A stretch of 42,930 bases of DNA from Schoenoplectus triqueter (Eukaryota; Streptophyta; Magnoliopsida; Poales; Cyperaceae), in the NCBI GenBank assembly GCA_964058805.1, contig CAXKVV010000242.1, positions 1-42,930 on the forward strand, read 5' to 3'. Below, one piece after another: positions 20,066 to 31,935 of the stretch. How positions within the stretch are numbered: the stretch's first letter is position 1; each line of letters opens with the position of its first letter. A program made the translations under genes and the position numbers. The notes under the pieces were generated by a model. It did not search any database. It was given only the letters and a program-made list of their open reading frames with translations, and had not been told where the DNA came from.

Positions 20066-23019
20066 TTTTTTTTTTTACGTTTGTGTGTTATATTAAAAAT
20101 AAAACACAACAGTCAGTAGATTGATCTAAAATATTACAACAAAAATTAAAATAAAATTTTATAAAGCCAAATATAGGCACGATTAATACATTGTTCTAAA
20201 ATAGTGTCAAACAAATTAAAATATTACAACAATAATTAAAATTTAATTGTTCTGATAAATATAACAACAAAAAACATAAACACACTGGTAATCTAAATCA
20301 TGCTCTGTTGGAATGAGCTCGACCTCGAGTTGGCAGTCTGTTAATACGACCCTCCATTTCATCCATAACCATTGGAATGCGTATCTTCCTTCTCCTTCCT
20401 TTGTTGATTTTTGCTGGATCTGACCTGATGACCGGACCATTGTAAATTGGCCAATCTCGTTTATTGCCATAACTACGTCAATGACCAGACCATGTGTTAA
20501 TGTAATACTGTATGGTAAAATATAGACTAACGTACTGAGTGTAATTCAGCCTTCTGAATGAACAAACAGCAAGCAAGTGATCGCATGGGATGCCGGTCAA
20601 TTACGGTTTCTGACACCAACAATTACTAATTCCCGTCATGGCTAATTCAACCTCATATTTCATTTCACCCCTTTGTCCCTATTATTTCAAATAGAAATAA
20701 TAAATTATTGCTTAAATTTTAAAATTAAATAAAAAAATTATATAAGCATAGAATATTACCGTCTCGATAAGGCCATTTCTGTTGTAAACATCGTAGTTGT
20801 TGACACCCCAATCCAGTGGTATGACATCGTAAGTTTTCCCCTTATCACCGCGATGTTTTATCATTTCGGTGACCTTTTGGGAGAATACCAGACCTTGGGT
20901 TTCCCAAGCTGCTACAATTTGTCGACGCTGATAAAACAACTCAACACATTTGTGCCATGTTTTCTCGACGATAGCACATATTGGAAGTTGTCTGGCGATC
21001 CTGAATACATTGTTCAGTGATTCTGAACCGTTGCTTGTTATTATTCTCCACCGATTGAAACCCCCGTCTAGATGTTGTGCTCATCTTTCTTGATGCAATG
21101 CGGCTACTTGCTCTGGGGTGAACTCCTCATAATGAAATTCCTCGGCTGACACTTCCTCAGCTGCGGCGGGTTGATTATTGCGGTTTCTGTTATTTCGTGT
21201 CCTTCTGTTGGACACTTGTTCCGTTGGGAGATTTTCTTGTATGATTTCTGTTTTTCTGACGAATTTATAAGATGTCGGTCTAATACTATTAATTTTTTTT
21301 TGTATATATTCCTCACATCTCCATGGCTTCTTATGTCTAGCAGCTTGTTTGAAAAGAGCCTTTATTCTTTTTATATGGCAGTTCTTATACACATTTTGCG
21401 CAATGTGTTGAGTACAATAACGGTGAACAGCCTCGCCTGCTGATTCCTGCCATCCAAAATCCGGCATCTCAAATACTGCCCTTATACCTAGATATTGATC
21501 TGAGATAATAGTAATTTTACTAGGACCGACAACCTCTTTACGTAATCACTGCATGAACCAACCCTAATTTGCCACACTTTCCTCGCCTGCTACAATAACA
21601 AATGCAAGTGGTAGTAGTTGTTGTTCCGCATCATAACCACATGCCATAAATAGTTTACCGGCATACCAACCCGATAAAAATCCAGCATCGATAGTTAAGA
21701 CTGGTCGTAAGTAAGGCCATGCTGCAATACACGGTCCAAATGCCCATGCAACACGATCAAAAATTTCAACACCGAATTTTGTTGATGGCACTGTCTCTAT
21801 GATGTATTTTGTGCCACATGTGGAGTTTTGTATGGCTGTTAGCAGAGACAGAAGCATTTCATATGACCTCTCCCAACTACCAAATAGGTCTGCAATTGTC
21901 AGTTCTCTTCCTCTCCATAATTTATTATAACTCGGTTGTACTGTGGGGAATTTTTGTCTAACCAAACCCCTTGTTTTTTTAACTGTCATTTTTAAGTTGT
22001 CTCTCAACCGATTCTTAACAATATCTGTTATCATTCTGGAAGTCATCTGATTGTGGTCCGCTCTAGTAGCACTGCTATCATTCTGGATTACTATTTCCAG
22101 GAATACTAGTTGGATCATAGTTATCAGAACTGGATATTGGTTCGGATTCAGCTACTAGCTCCAGTATTTTATACCCGGGTAAGTGGTACGGAGCTATTGT
22201 TTTAATCATTCCCCAAATTTATCAGAAATAACCCCAAATAAGCTATAAAAAAAGCCACTCGAACCTGCTGGGGCAGTGTTGATCTGTGCACTAATGCTGA
22301 TATTGAATTGGCCAGGGAGCAGGTCCAAACCAGCATGAATCTGCCTCTTCAAGTCACGAAAATTGATTGCCTCATCGGCAGAAAATGTGCACGCGGCTTG
22401 AATATCGTAATCCGTTCCATGAGAAGTTTTCAAAATTTGAACTCCGTGATACACATTGATCAGCAACATTTTCGTCTCTACAGTATGAACGATAAACCCT
22501 ATTGTTAGTGTATTTTAATTTTACAGCAAAAATTAATAGTCCAAATAGAAAAAAAATATACAACGTTAATGACATGAGAGTGGTGAATACGGATCGAACC
22601 CGGATCTGTCGAAAAATAAATTTCCAGTTTGAAGCTCTTACAACAGTAACAATGGCGATTTTGAAGAAATGGTTAGCTGAAGGAAGATGAAGAAGAAATA
22701 TACTGGGTGTGCTATATAATAGCATGATGCTGGGACCGAGTTTAAAACTCAGTTCCAGGTGTACTGGGCCGAGTTTAAAACTCGATTCAAACACCTATAA
22801 TTTTCAAATGTACTGCGTGTGTTTATTTTAATTTTTTTGTAATATTTTAGATCAATCTACTGACTGTTGTGTTTTATTTTTAATATAACACAGAAACGAA
22901 AAAAAATTTACCCGGACCCGAGTTTCAAACTCGGATCTGACTATTTATGCAAAACCAAGGAGAGAGATGATTAGTTTGCTATATTTATCTGTTTTATTTA
23001 CTAAAATAAAAAAAATCTG
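19796..23019 (-). mobile_element. Mutator-like element (MULE) with 9-bp TSD
   Basis: Left and right ends are CAGATTTTTTTATTTTAG and its inverse, with long inverted arms (left about 19953-20150, right about 22800-23019) sharing ATCTAAAATATTACAA and the CGAGTTT palindrome. AATTATGCA is duplicated at 19787-19795 and 23020-23028. The interior holds a MULE transposase pseudogene on the - strand. A second left end at 19953 means the element proper could instead be 19953-23019. The element at 4932-5348 is a short relative. Confidence 0.93.
20480..22469 (-). pseudogene. MULE transposase (MuDR type), decayed
   Basis: One - strand frame carries the family's landmarks in order: an N-terminal part (22206-22469), RMITDIVKNRLRDN, the DDE core with TIDAGFLSGWYAGKLFMACG then PLAFVIVAGEE, IISDQYLGIRAV, VHRYCTQHIAQN, RWRIITSNGSESLNN and FYQRR, and a SWIM zinc finger (C-W-C ... 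C-D-H, 20578-20625). The presumed catalytic triad is present (D near 21687, D near 21498, E near 21021). It is broken by in-frame stops at 21564-21566 (TAG), 21546-21548 (TGA), 21081-21083 (TGA) and 20601-20603 (TAA), the last inside the zinc finger, and by frame loss near 22085-22206. A likely intron (donor near 20761) lies before the SWIM part. An Asn/Arg-rich stretch (about 21150-21230) sits between the core and the C-terminal half. It cannot make a full-length transposase. Confidence 0.9.
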
Positions 23020-23028
23020 AATTATGCA

Positions 23029-26000
23029 CGTCTCTCATAATAAAAAAATATTTCTACCAATGCTCACACACTGCCCCAAATACATGGATCAAAACCAGGT
23101 GGCAGATTTATCATTACAACTCAACTCGAATAGGTGGGGTGGCTCGGATTCTGAACCTAGATCGTTAGGATGGATTTAAATATCATTGTTACAATTTGAC
23201 GTAACCGGATTCGGATTTATGTATAATTTATATTTTATTTTATTAGCTTATTTAGATTGATTGATCTATAACTAGTGATATGAATTGAAAATCTGAACTA
23301 TCTGAATTGTTTAGATTTTAAAAACTACATTATTAATCATCTTTTATGGATGTTAAATATTAAAATTATATTTTTGAATTTGCATGAACGTATTATGCAA
23401 TAAATGTTTGTGCATGTGTTATTTCGTTTGGTATTCGCTTAAATTATTTTTGTGATTTGACTTCTTGTGTGGTTTGGACGTACGAATGCTACAAAATAAA
23501 CTCTTGTATGAGGGTACACTGTATATCTGAATTGTATGGATAAAAATAATATATACGTGATAAAAAATCGCAAACTGACATCGAAAAATAGTTTACTATG
23601 CGCATACTGAATTTGTCCTCTTATTGTAGCCCAATATCAGTTGGGCGAGAAGGTTATATTATTGTTGTGGGCCTATATATGCTGGGGATGTATCTGGATT
23701 AACTGACTTGATATATCCAATTATATTTTGCTTCACATGTTTGAACAATTATGCATCTGAACTAATCTGATCTGAACTGAACCAGAATATTAAATGATAT
23801 AAGCCTATGACACAGTAGATGTGGGTTGAAAAGCTTAAGCACATCGGATGTGTGTATCAAACTTAGTAAATTATGTCGATTTACCAATATATATGATATG
23901 AGCTTATTTGATTTTCGATTGTCTCTGTTAATTAAATTCATTTGAATCATGTTTTGGTTTATGTGCATGCCTTATAATTAATTAAATTTATTTGAATTAT
24001 GTTAAATTCATGTGCATGCCTTATAAGTGGTTTATTTTGTTAATTTGAAATTAATAGATTTCATATTTTCATGAAAATAATGAAACATGCATAGTACTTA
24101 TGATATGATATATGATAAATTTGGCATGATAAGACATAATTTTGATTAACAGTATAAATGCATTGAAATCTCGATTTTGTTGTAAATTTTAATTTTAATT
24201 TTTAGAGTTGCATGTAGAACATTTATTTGACTATGTTGATTCATTTTTTTATTATTATAAATATGTTATAGAGAAGTTGCGTCATAAAATAATCAGTTAC
24301 TGAGATTTTAAGCTAACTCTGTTTTATTTTTATTTTTATTATTTTCTTTCTATTGACGACATAAGTTGGCTGGCTGTTGGATGAATGTAGGAGATACTGA
24401 TTCTGTAGTACCCCAGTCAGGGGTGTAACATCTCTTCACCCCTCTACATCATCTCTTTCTTTTGTACAACGATCGACCAACATGGCCTCCACAACCTTCA
24501 CCTCAACGACCGAACAACACGACCCTCACTGCCTCAGCAACCACGACCACCAACGATTTGGTATGCAGATTTTCCATGACGACCTCCTCTGCCCACATCC
24601 TCTTAACTGTGTTGCCTCACCAGACTTGTACATCTACCACGATGGTCGTCTCTACCCGACCACCTCCTCCTCACCATAATTCCTCACCAGATCTACACAG
24701 CGACTACCTCCTCGTCATCACTTCACCTCGCCGGCGATGATTTGTTCAGTGACTATCTCTTCTTCATCGTCTCACCTCACCGGCAATGATCTATACAACG
24801 ACCAGATATGTTTTTTCTTTTCTATTTTCATTTTGTTTTTTTATTTTTTTTCCTTTGTTTTGAAAATACTTCTAAAGTGATCTCGTAAATTCTCATTTTT
24901 TTGTCTTCATTTTATATAAATATTGTTCTTTTTAATGAAAAATTGAGTTCGTTAGTTCCTCCCCTTCAAAAAAAAACATAAGGACCCTAATTTTCAAGCA
25001 ATTTCAATCCATCACTTTATACTAAAACAAATGTACACTAATACATTACAATCATATAACTCTAGGATTAAAAAAGTTCATTAATATTAGAAAAGAAATA
25101 TTTATTAATAAAGGATGGCCTAGTCAAATCGGGTCAAGTCTTATCTCCTTAAACCTTTAAATAAAGTCTTGATCTTATTACAACATTAGAAAATAAAATC
25201 AGAGAAGTATAATTTGCTTGATTTTGAAACATACATATATTTAGTTTTGCTAACATTCAATTGATCCTCAAAAGGATCAAACTCCTATACGGTAATTGTC
25301 TGTACTAGGTTTTTTAGAACAGCACCGTAACTTTTGTCACGTTAATTACTTTTGACAAATTATTTGCAAGGTCGGATCTATGATCTATGTTAGCCCACTA
25401 ACTAATATTAATGACCAAATTAGTAGTTCGATCGCTTTTGAGGACGACATTAATGGGTTTCGACGTTTAGTCGTATACATTTCAGAGCAGACAACAGAAA
25501 TCGTGAGTCCCGTCGTGTCAAACTGTCATTGTTCTGGTTGGATTACAATGGTCTGGTTTCCTTGATGTATGTTTTCATTCGTAAAAGTACGCGTCGGACC
25601 AGTATAAGACTTGTTTTACTCCGCAGGGTCGTTTTCCGTTCACATCTACGATGATGTAAATCTCGGAGCAATTCCAAGATATGCCAGCAGTCCAGAAGCA
25701 CTTCTAATGAGAAATGCCTTATATTAACTTAATTAATAATCAAACTAAATGTATATATGATGACCATATAAATAGGGACATTTTTTTTTTCAAAATATTC
25801 CTTATTATTAACTATTTATTTTTAATAAAGATAGAGTCAATAATTTCTAATTGAATTTCAAATTCACCATCTGTCGACACATAAAAGACGTTATCTATTA
25901 CTGTTTAGATCAAAAATTGGTTCTTACCATATGATTGATCTTTTTTTTTCACTTATTAGTATCTTGACAAAAATAACAGATCGTAATATACTCGCGTTAT

Positions 26001-26143
26001 TAATTTGTAAAATATTTATGAAATCCAAAATTGCATATGGCTCTATATGTTTTTGTACGTAGAAAGTTAGAGTTGAGCAGTATAATTAGTTTATTATTAA
26101 TCAAGTTCTAATTCGAAAATGATTTTATTTCATGAAAATATAT
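23029..26143. other. Intergenic DNA, 3.1 kb without a supported gene
   Basis: It contains a short CT/CCTC-rich stretch at 24430-24800 (low-complexity frames only) and a block at 25318-25350 (ACCGTAACTTTTGTCACG) similar to 19489-19512, a short dispersed repeat. An unrecognised 60-codon frame at 25380-25565 has no domain I can name. Decayed transposon sequence is likely but could not be delimited. Confidence 0.45.
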
Positions 26144-26146
26144 AAA

Positions 26147-27053
26147 CACTACTACACAATCTGCCTTTAATAGCGGTCAAAAACCATATTTTATAGCGGT
26201 CCAAAATAGTTGTTATTTAGAAGTGCTATAAAAAGTCTTTAGAACCACTATTAAAGAATATATCCTTTAATAGCGGCGGTTGTTATATAACAACCTCTAT
26301 TAAAGAGTTGTGCCGAATTAAAAAAAATGCTGACAGATGTGATAGTTGTATAGCAATCACATCCGTCAGCTTTTATTTTTATTTTTTTTTCATTCTAAAA
26401 CACAAATTTTTAATTCAAAAATTTATAACTAATTTGAATAAAAAATTTAGAATCGAAAATAATTTGAACAAAAAATTTAGAACATAAAAATAATTTGAGT
26501 TTTAAATTTGATCACAATTTGAATATAAATTTTAAAATAAAAAAGTAATTTGAATTCAAAATTTGAAAAAAAAATTGTGTTCGAAATTTGAATAGAAAAT
26601 AAAAAAGAAAGAATAAATAAATAAATTTAAAAAGAACAAAATAAAAAATCTGTCCTAATTTTTTTTTAAATCTTGAACTTTTGTTTGATATTTTGTGTTT
26701 GAATTTTGAGAAATTGGGAAGATGAAGAGAAAATGAGGGATGAATCCGTGGAAATTTTCTGAGTGATTTCTGAACGTTGGATCAATTAAAATGGACGATG
26801 TAGATTAAAAAATATGTTGGCGATCCGTGAACAGTGGTGCATATTCGTAGGACCCCTTTTACAGCGGTTGTTATTGAACAACCTTTAATAGCGGTGTTTT
26901 GGAGGGACCGCTATTAAAGTTACCCTTTAATAGAGGCTCTTTAGTAGAACTGCTATAAAAGCTCAGTTTCAACTACTATTGATGTTTTTTATAGTTGTTC
27001 TATTATATAACTGCTATTAAATAGGGTTACAAAAGTCTTTTTATGTAGTAGTG
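26147..27053. mobile_element. CACTA-type non-autonomous element with 3-bp TSD
   Basis: It starts CACTACTACACAA and ends TTATGTAGTAGTG. AAA is duplicated at 26144-26146 and 27054-27056 (weak by itself in AT-rich DNA). Subterminal hairpin units are TTTAATAGCGG / CCGCTATTAAA, a different motif from the CCGGTT arrays of the other two elements, so this is another family. It lies about 575 bases upstream of the TIR gene's TATA box. Confidence 0.88.
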
Positions 27054-27056
27054 AAA

Positions 27057-27630
27057 TTAATTGCTTAACAATTATAAACTAATATAGTATATATTCATTC
27101 TCGTACAATAAATGCAACAATCACTTTCCTCTTAATTATCACTTCTAAATTTAATTAGCCTGTTGTTGACTTGTTCTTCGTACAGTACAAATACTTCATT
27201 GTAATAACACTTTAGACAGCTCTGTTGCTGATGACCCTGGCATAAGATATGATGTACTCTGTGAGGTAAGAAACAAACATTTAAATGAGAAGGTTGGCTT
27301 CGTCTTTGAAGGGTTAATTCATATATATCGTCATACAAAATAGCTTGCGAGTATCCGAATGCAAACCTCTTTTCTCAATTGACATACAAATCAAACCCCT
27401 CCTTTTCCAAAACTGAATCTATAGATTTGAATGATGTACTCATTCCCCGTAGAAAAAGTTAATTTGAAATTTTCCAAACGACAACCTCACTCCAAGTCGC
27501 AAGTTATTAATTAATTTACTCAAAATTTGTGGCTGAATATTGAAATCAATTCTGGTCCGTGGATGACGTGTACTAATTAGCTTTTTGAACGCATGCATGA
27601 TTCGGTTATATTTTTCGCCTGTGCGCTCTC
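27057..27630. other. Upstream region of the TIR-only gene
   Basis: No gene is supported. This should hold the promoter between the CACTA element and the TATA box. Confidence 0.4.
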
Positions 27631-27640
27631 TATAAATAAA
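27631..27640 (+). promoter_or_regulatory. TATA box of the TIR-only gene
   Basis: TATAAATAAA, a near-consensus plant TATA box in CTCTCTATAAATA context, lies about 205 bases before the ATG, implying a leader of about 175 nt. Confidence 0.65.
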
Positions 27641-27837
27641 AGGCAACTGTCATTCTGTCCATCATGCATTTTCTCTACCTTGTCTCCAAAAACCCAGGCA
27701 CTACACTCATCACAATCAAAACAAATTAAAGCGCGCGCACTCGAAGTACAAACAAACTACGCATCACACAAACACACAGAAAAATTGACACTGATTGGCG
27801 CGGATCAGTACATATATAATAGCACCGATTAGCAAGC

Positions 27838-29199
27838 ATGTCGTCTCTCCGTAGCAGAGCTCTTAGAAGGGTCACCGTCTCAAGATACATTGCGAAGCCG
27901 GCAAAGCATGAGGCTTTGAAACCGAAAGCAAAGGATGCCATTCTCACTCCATCATATGATGTTTTCCTCAATCACCGGGGAGTTGACACAAAACGCACCA
28001 TAGCAAGCCTGTTGTACGACCGACTGGTACAAAAGAACATCCGGCCTTTCCTCGATAACAGAACGATGCAACCAGGGGATAAGCTCTATGAAAAGATCAA
28101 TGCAGCCATTAATGAGTGCAAGGTTGGAGTAGCTATCTTTTCTCCTAGCTATTGTGATTCATGCTTCTGTTTACATGAGTTGGCCATGCTGGTGGAGGGA
28201 AAAAAGAAAATTATACCGATATTTTATGATATCAGACCATCTCAGTTGCTTCTCACCGATGTGAAATGCGGACCGATCTATACACCTGAGGAGATTGAAC
28301 GGTACAAGATGGCATTGAAAGAGGCCAAATACACAGTCGGTCTCACATTCGACTCCAGTACAGGGTTAGTATACATATAAATTATGTGCATTCTCTTAGA
28401 CTCAAAACATTTTTTTTGTTTTATGACATTAATTAATTATGATCCATGGCTGTTCTCTACTTTTCAAATCACATTTTTCCCTTTAACTCAAACATATGCC
28501 TATTGCATAATACCTTTAGGTCAATGGTCGTAAGCAACGTGTTTCTGGATCAGCTTTTCAATTATACATTTATACAACCAGTGAAGGAACACAAGAAATA
28601 GAAATTTAATATTGATTATCCTTCCTATATATCTGCACACATTTTTTGAATGGTTTACAATGTCAAAAGCAATCCATTCAAACAAAATAAGTTTACTGTA
28701 TTAAATATATTTACGTACCGGAAAAGATCAAAAGGACGAGAAAAATCCAAATGCATGGACCGTTACAAAGAATTTGGCTGGCATTAGCATTAATTTCAAC
28801 TAATTCATTAGTATATCTCAATGGAGAAAATTAATTGACTTTATAATTTATCTAGTTTTGAAAATACAAAGGTAAGGTACTTGAAAATAAGAGATCAATT
28901 GGTTCATTCAAGTGAAGGCAAGTCGAGGCTAGCGCTTAATTAGATCAATTACTTTCCAGAAACGATCCTAAAAATGTGTCCTTTGAAAGCACGTCAAAGT
29001 TGGAGATGCATTGTGGTTCTAACTATTATATGAAAGTTATGCAGTAGGACAATCATGCATTTTATTTAATTTAAATAAAATTAACTCTTGTATCACTTCC
29101 AGTATGCTAATGCATGAACAATTTAATTTGTTTTACAGGAACCTCTCAGATCTGGTGGGAAGAACTACAGACATTGTGGAAAAACTATTACAACAATAA
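27838..29199 (+). CDS. TIR-only (TIR-X) protein, probable NADase-type immune protein
   Basis: Two exons, 27838-28364 and 29139-29199, with a 774-bp intron (GTTAGT...TTTTACAG), encode 195 aa. A short basic N-terminus precedes a single TIR domain (about residues 40-175): YDVFLNHRG strand, the BB-loop region DNRTMQPGDKLYEKI, and the YCDSCFCLHEL helix, whose Glu114 occupies the position of the catalytic glutamate of plant TIR NADases. The C-terminal KYTVGLTFDSSTG and the last helix DIVEKLLQQ complete the fold. There is no NB-ARC or LRR and a clean stop, so this is a natural TIR-only member rather than a truncated NLR; the NHRGVDTKRT text matches a known plant TIR-only subfamily. Known for the family: TIR enzymes cleave NAD+ into signalling nucleotides acting through EDS1. 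Activity here is inferred. Confidence 0.88.
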
Positions 29200-29699
29200 G
29201 GAAGAACGACGTATATAGTAGGACGACAAGGCAAATTTAAAAGGACGCCTATTTTATTGATTTTTTTTTGTTAAAAAAATAAATTAACACATTCTTTCAA
29301 TTGTTGTTAATAAATAGAGTTAATGGCTGAAACACCGGAAATTAATGTTGTAGCTTTTTTGCCCATGTAATTTCCCAGTAAATTTTTGTTAATTATAATA
29401 ATAAATTATTAAGTGCAAATAAAGAATTTTTTTTATTATTTCCATTTTCATTGATATGTAAAGTTTTAGTTGATCTGGTTACGGAGTTGAATCAAATACG
29501 AGGGAACTCATCAGAGAAGATTCTTAGTATGTTAACGCGTTTTGTTTTGTTCTTCCATGACTTCGCGAGGACGACTTTAATTAGAATACTGGGGCAACAA
29601 ATATAATAATATCTTGCATTGACAGTTTGACACATGCCCTCAACGTACGGACAGGTGGAACATTTTAAAGAGTCAAATGTACTAAAAAGGAGAGTTTTT
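29200..29699. other. 3' flank of the TIR-only gene
   Basis: Probable 3' UTR and AT-rich spacer. No other gene is supported. Confidence 0.45.
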
Positions 29700-30420
29700 T
29701 GTTATAATTAATTAAAGATTAATATCATACTTATTATTTAATTTTTTAAATATCATATTTATCCATCAACTCTTTAAATTATTTCATATTTACTCATATA
29801 CTTTTTAATATATCGAATATATTCTTTAACACTTAATTTTTTTCATATTTTATTCATAAATTCAAATATATCATATAAAATATATTCTTATATACACAAT
29901 AATTATTTTAAATATATTATATAGTATTTAACTCTTTAAATTTTTCTATATTTATTCATAAAATTAAATTAATTTAAATCTGATTCGATTGGTATTATTT
30001 AATTTTCTCCATCTGGCCCGAAACCAGTCCAAACTAGTCATATCATGTTAGATAGAAAAAAAAATTAAATAATATCTACTCAAATTGTTGTAAATAAATT
30101 TAATTTTATGATAAAAGTTAAAGATGTATAAGTTATCATAAATACTTATTGGATATATATAAAATACTTTGATAAATAATTATTTTGATGATGGATGAAT
30201 ATTCAAGTTTAATGATATATATATTTGAGAGTTCATAAGTAAATACAAAAGAATTTAAAAGTGTTTAATAATATATTAGATATATTAAAAGTATATAGGT
30301 AAATATAAAAGGATGTAAAGAGTTGATGGGTAAATATATAATATATTAAAGAGTTGATAAGTAAATATGAAATTAATGAAGAACTAAGGATAAATATGAT
30401 ATTAATCCATTAATTAATAC
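29700..30420. mobile_element. Foldback element, diverged arms
   Basis: Left text (GATTAATATCATACTTAT ... CATCAACTCTTTAAATTA) is the inverse of right text (AAGAGTTGATAAGTAAATAT ... GATATTAATC). Arms are about 170 bp. ATTAATTAA-like sequence on both sides could be a TSD but is low-information. Confidence 0.65.
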
Positions 30421-30936
30421 CCTTACCTCTACTCCTTTTTCTGAGGAAAACCCTCGTCTTGCGTGCGTTGATGCGCGGTCAACAACGAAAGTGCATGGAT
30501 TAGTCAATATACTGTAATGAACCTAGCCTTACATGTAAATACATTCATAATTGGAGCTGATTCTAGGATAGGAGAACCGGTCTATCTTTTGCTTCTACTT
30601 CAATTCCAACTACGAATCCTCGTGGCCGTTGATTCCCTGATTGGGCTATATGAGTAAGCTTCCTGGCAAAAAGAAGCAAGGGCAGGAGTGATCGATCTCA
30701 CAAAGTTTCCATATCATATCGTCAGATCAGAAATCGGTTAGCCTACGTAACCAATAGTGGAGCACTACTTTATACCTACTTTCATGATGTAGTTCCTTGA
30801 TAACCATAATTTTATCCCTGTATTTTAGAAAACAAAATTAACTTCTTTTTTTAGAGCGATTGACAGCCGTTGTTAAATTTAAAAATACAACACACAGTGA
30901 GCACAATACATGATGCGGAACCAGCTAACCAGCATT
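30421..30936. other. Intergenic DNA, nothing recognised
   Basis: No coding frame, repeat or terminus could be supported. Confidence 0.4.
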
Positions 30937-31315
30937 ATTAGAATTAGATGTATTAACGTATATATGAATTTTAGTGGTGTGAGTATAGATAGTAATTGAT
31001 TTAAGCATACCAGCAAACGTGCTATTAAATTTTGTTTTTAATTATATTTGAACTATACTTGTGTGTGTATATTCATATGATAAGATAGTAGCGTAGAAGA
31101 CAATAGTGTGTATATACGTCATTACAATACACATCATTGTATTTCATACCACTGTCGTGTCATATGAATATACGCAAGGAGGTATAATTTAAATAAAGTT
31201 CAAAATAAAATGTAATAGCGTGTGTATTGATGTACTCACGCTAATCACTATCTATATTCATACTACTAAAATTCATACATACATTAATATAATAAATTCT
31301 AATATTATAGATATA
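30937..31315. mobile_element. Foldback MITE
   Basis: Two arms of about 185 bp are inverted copies with scattered differences: TATATGAATTTTAGTGGTG on the left pairs with TACTACTAAAATTCATACA on the right, and GTGTATATTCATATGA pairs with TCATATGAATATACGC. They meet near 31125 with almost no spacer. TSD is not clear. Confidence 0.75.
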
Positions 31316-31776
31316 CAAACACAAACACAAAGGAAAAAAAACAAACATCAATCATACACAAATCAAACACACCACACTAACTAGCTAGGCACACAAAGCA
31401 AAGCACACATCAAACATAGCACAAGCACTGTACATCAACACACCTAACTACTTAAACATGCTGAAAATCACTCTACAACCATATGTAGTCGTTTGTGTTA
31501 TTGACATTACCATCTCCTAAACGATTGTCGATTCTTTTGATTTTGCCAAGCTATCAAGATGAATGATATTGCGATCTATTCTATTACGAAATCTTAAAAA
31601 CAACTGACAAGTATTTCTACCCTCTCATAAGAATATGTTGGATAGACAAATATCGACTACGTCGATACCGGTGCAACTACTCTTGATTTTTTTTTGGTCG
31701 ATTGAAGATGAATAGAGAAAGCTGACGATTCGACTGCCTCCTCCTACAGAGAGAGAGAGGTGGACGATGGCTAAAT
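31316..31776. other. Intergenic DNA, nothing recognised
   Basis: A CACA/ACAAAC-rich stretch leads the region. No supported gene. Confidence 0.35.
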
Positions 31777-31935
31777 CAGAGGCGGAATCAAGATAGACGT
31801 CAGTCGGCGTCCGGATATCCCTTCGATTCATTGAAAGATAAAAATTATATAGTAAAAAATAAATTTTATTTTAATCTGAACAGTCTATTTATTTGAATTG
31901 AACACTCTCATTCGATAGTTTCTGATTCCGCCCTG
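31777..31935. mobile_element. Small MITE (159 bp)
   Basis: Ends are CAGAGGCGGAATCA and TGATTCCGCCCTG, an inverted pair with one difference. The GGCGGA-type terminus resembles the 14765-14977 element. No TSD could be found, so the insertion limits are uncertain. Confidence 0.6.

Noticed and set aside
22585..22615. T-arm-like GGGTTCGATCC on the - strand
   Set aside because: The flanking bases do not form a T stem or acceptor stem, and no D or anticodon arm is present; it lies inside the MULE.
24462..24740. Pro/Ser/Thr-rich frame of 92 codons
   Set aside because: Low-complexity CACC/CTCC composition, open in overlapping frames, no splice or promoter context.
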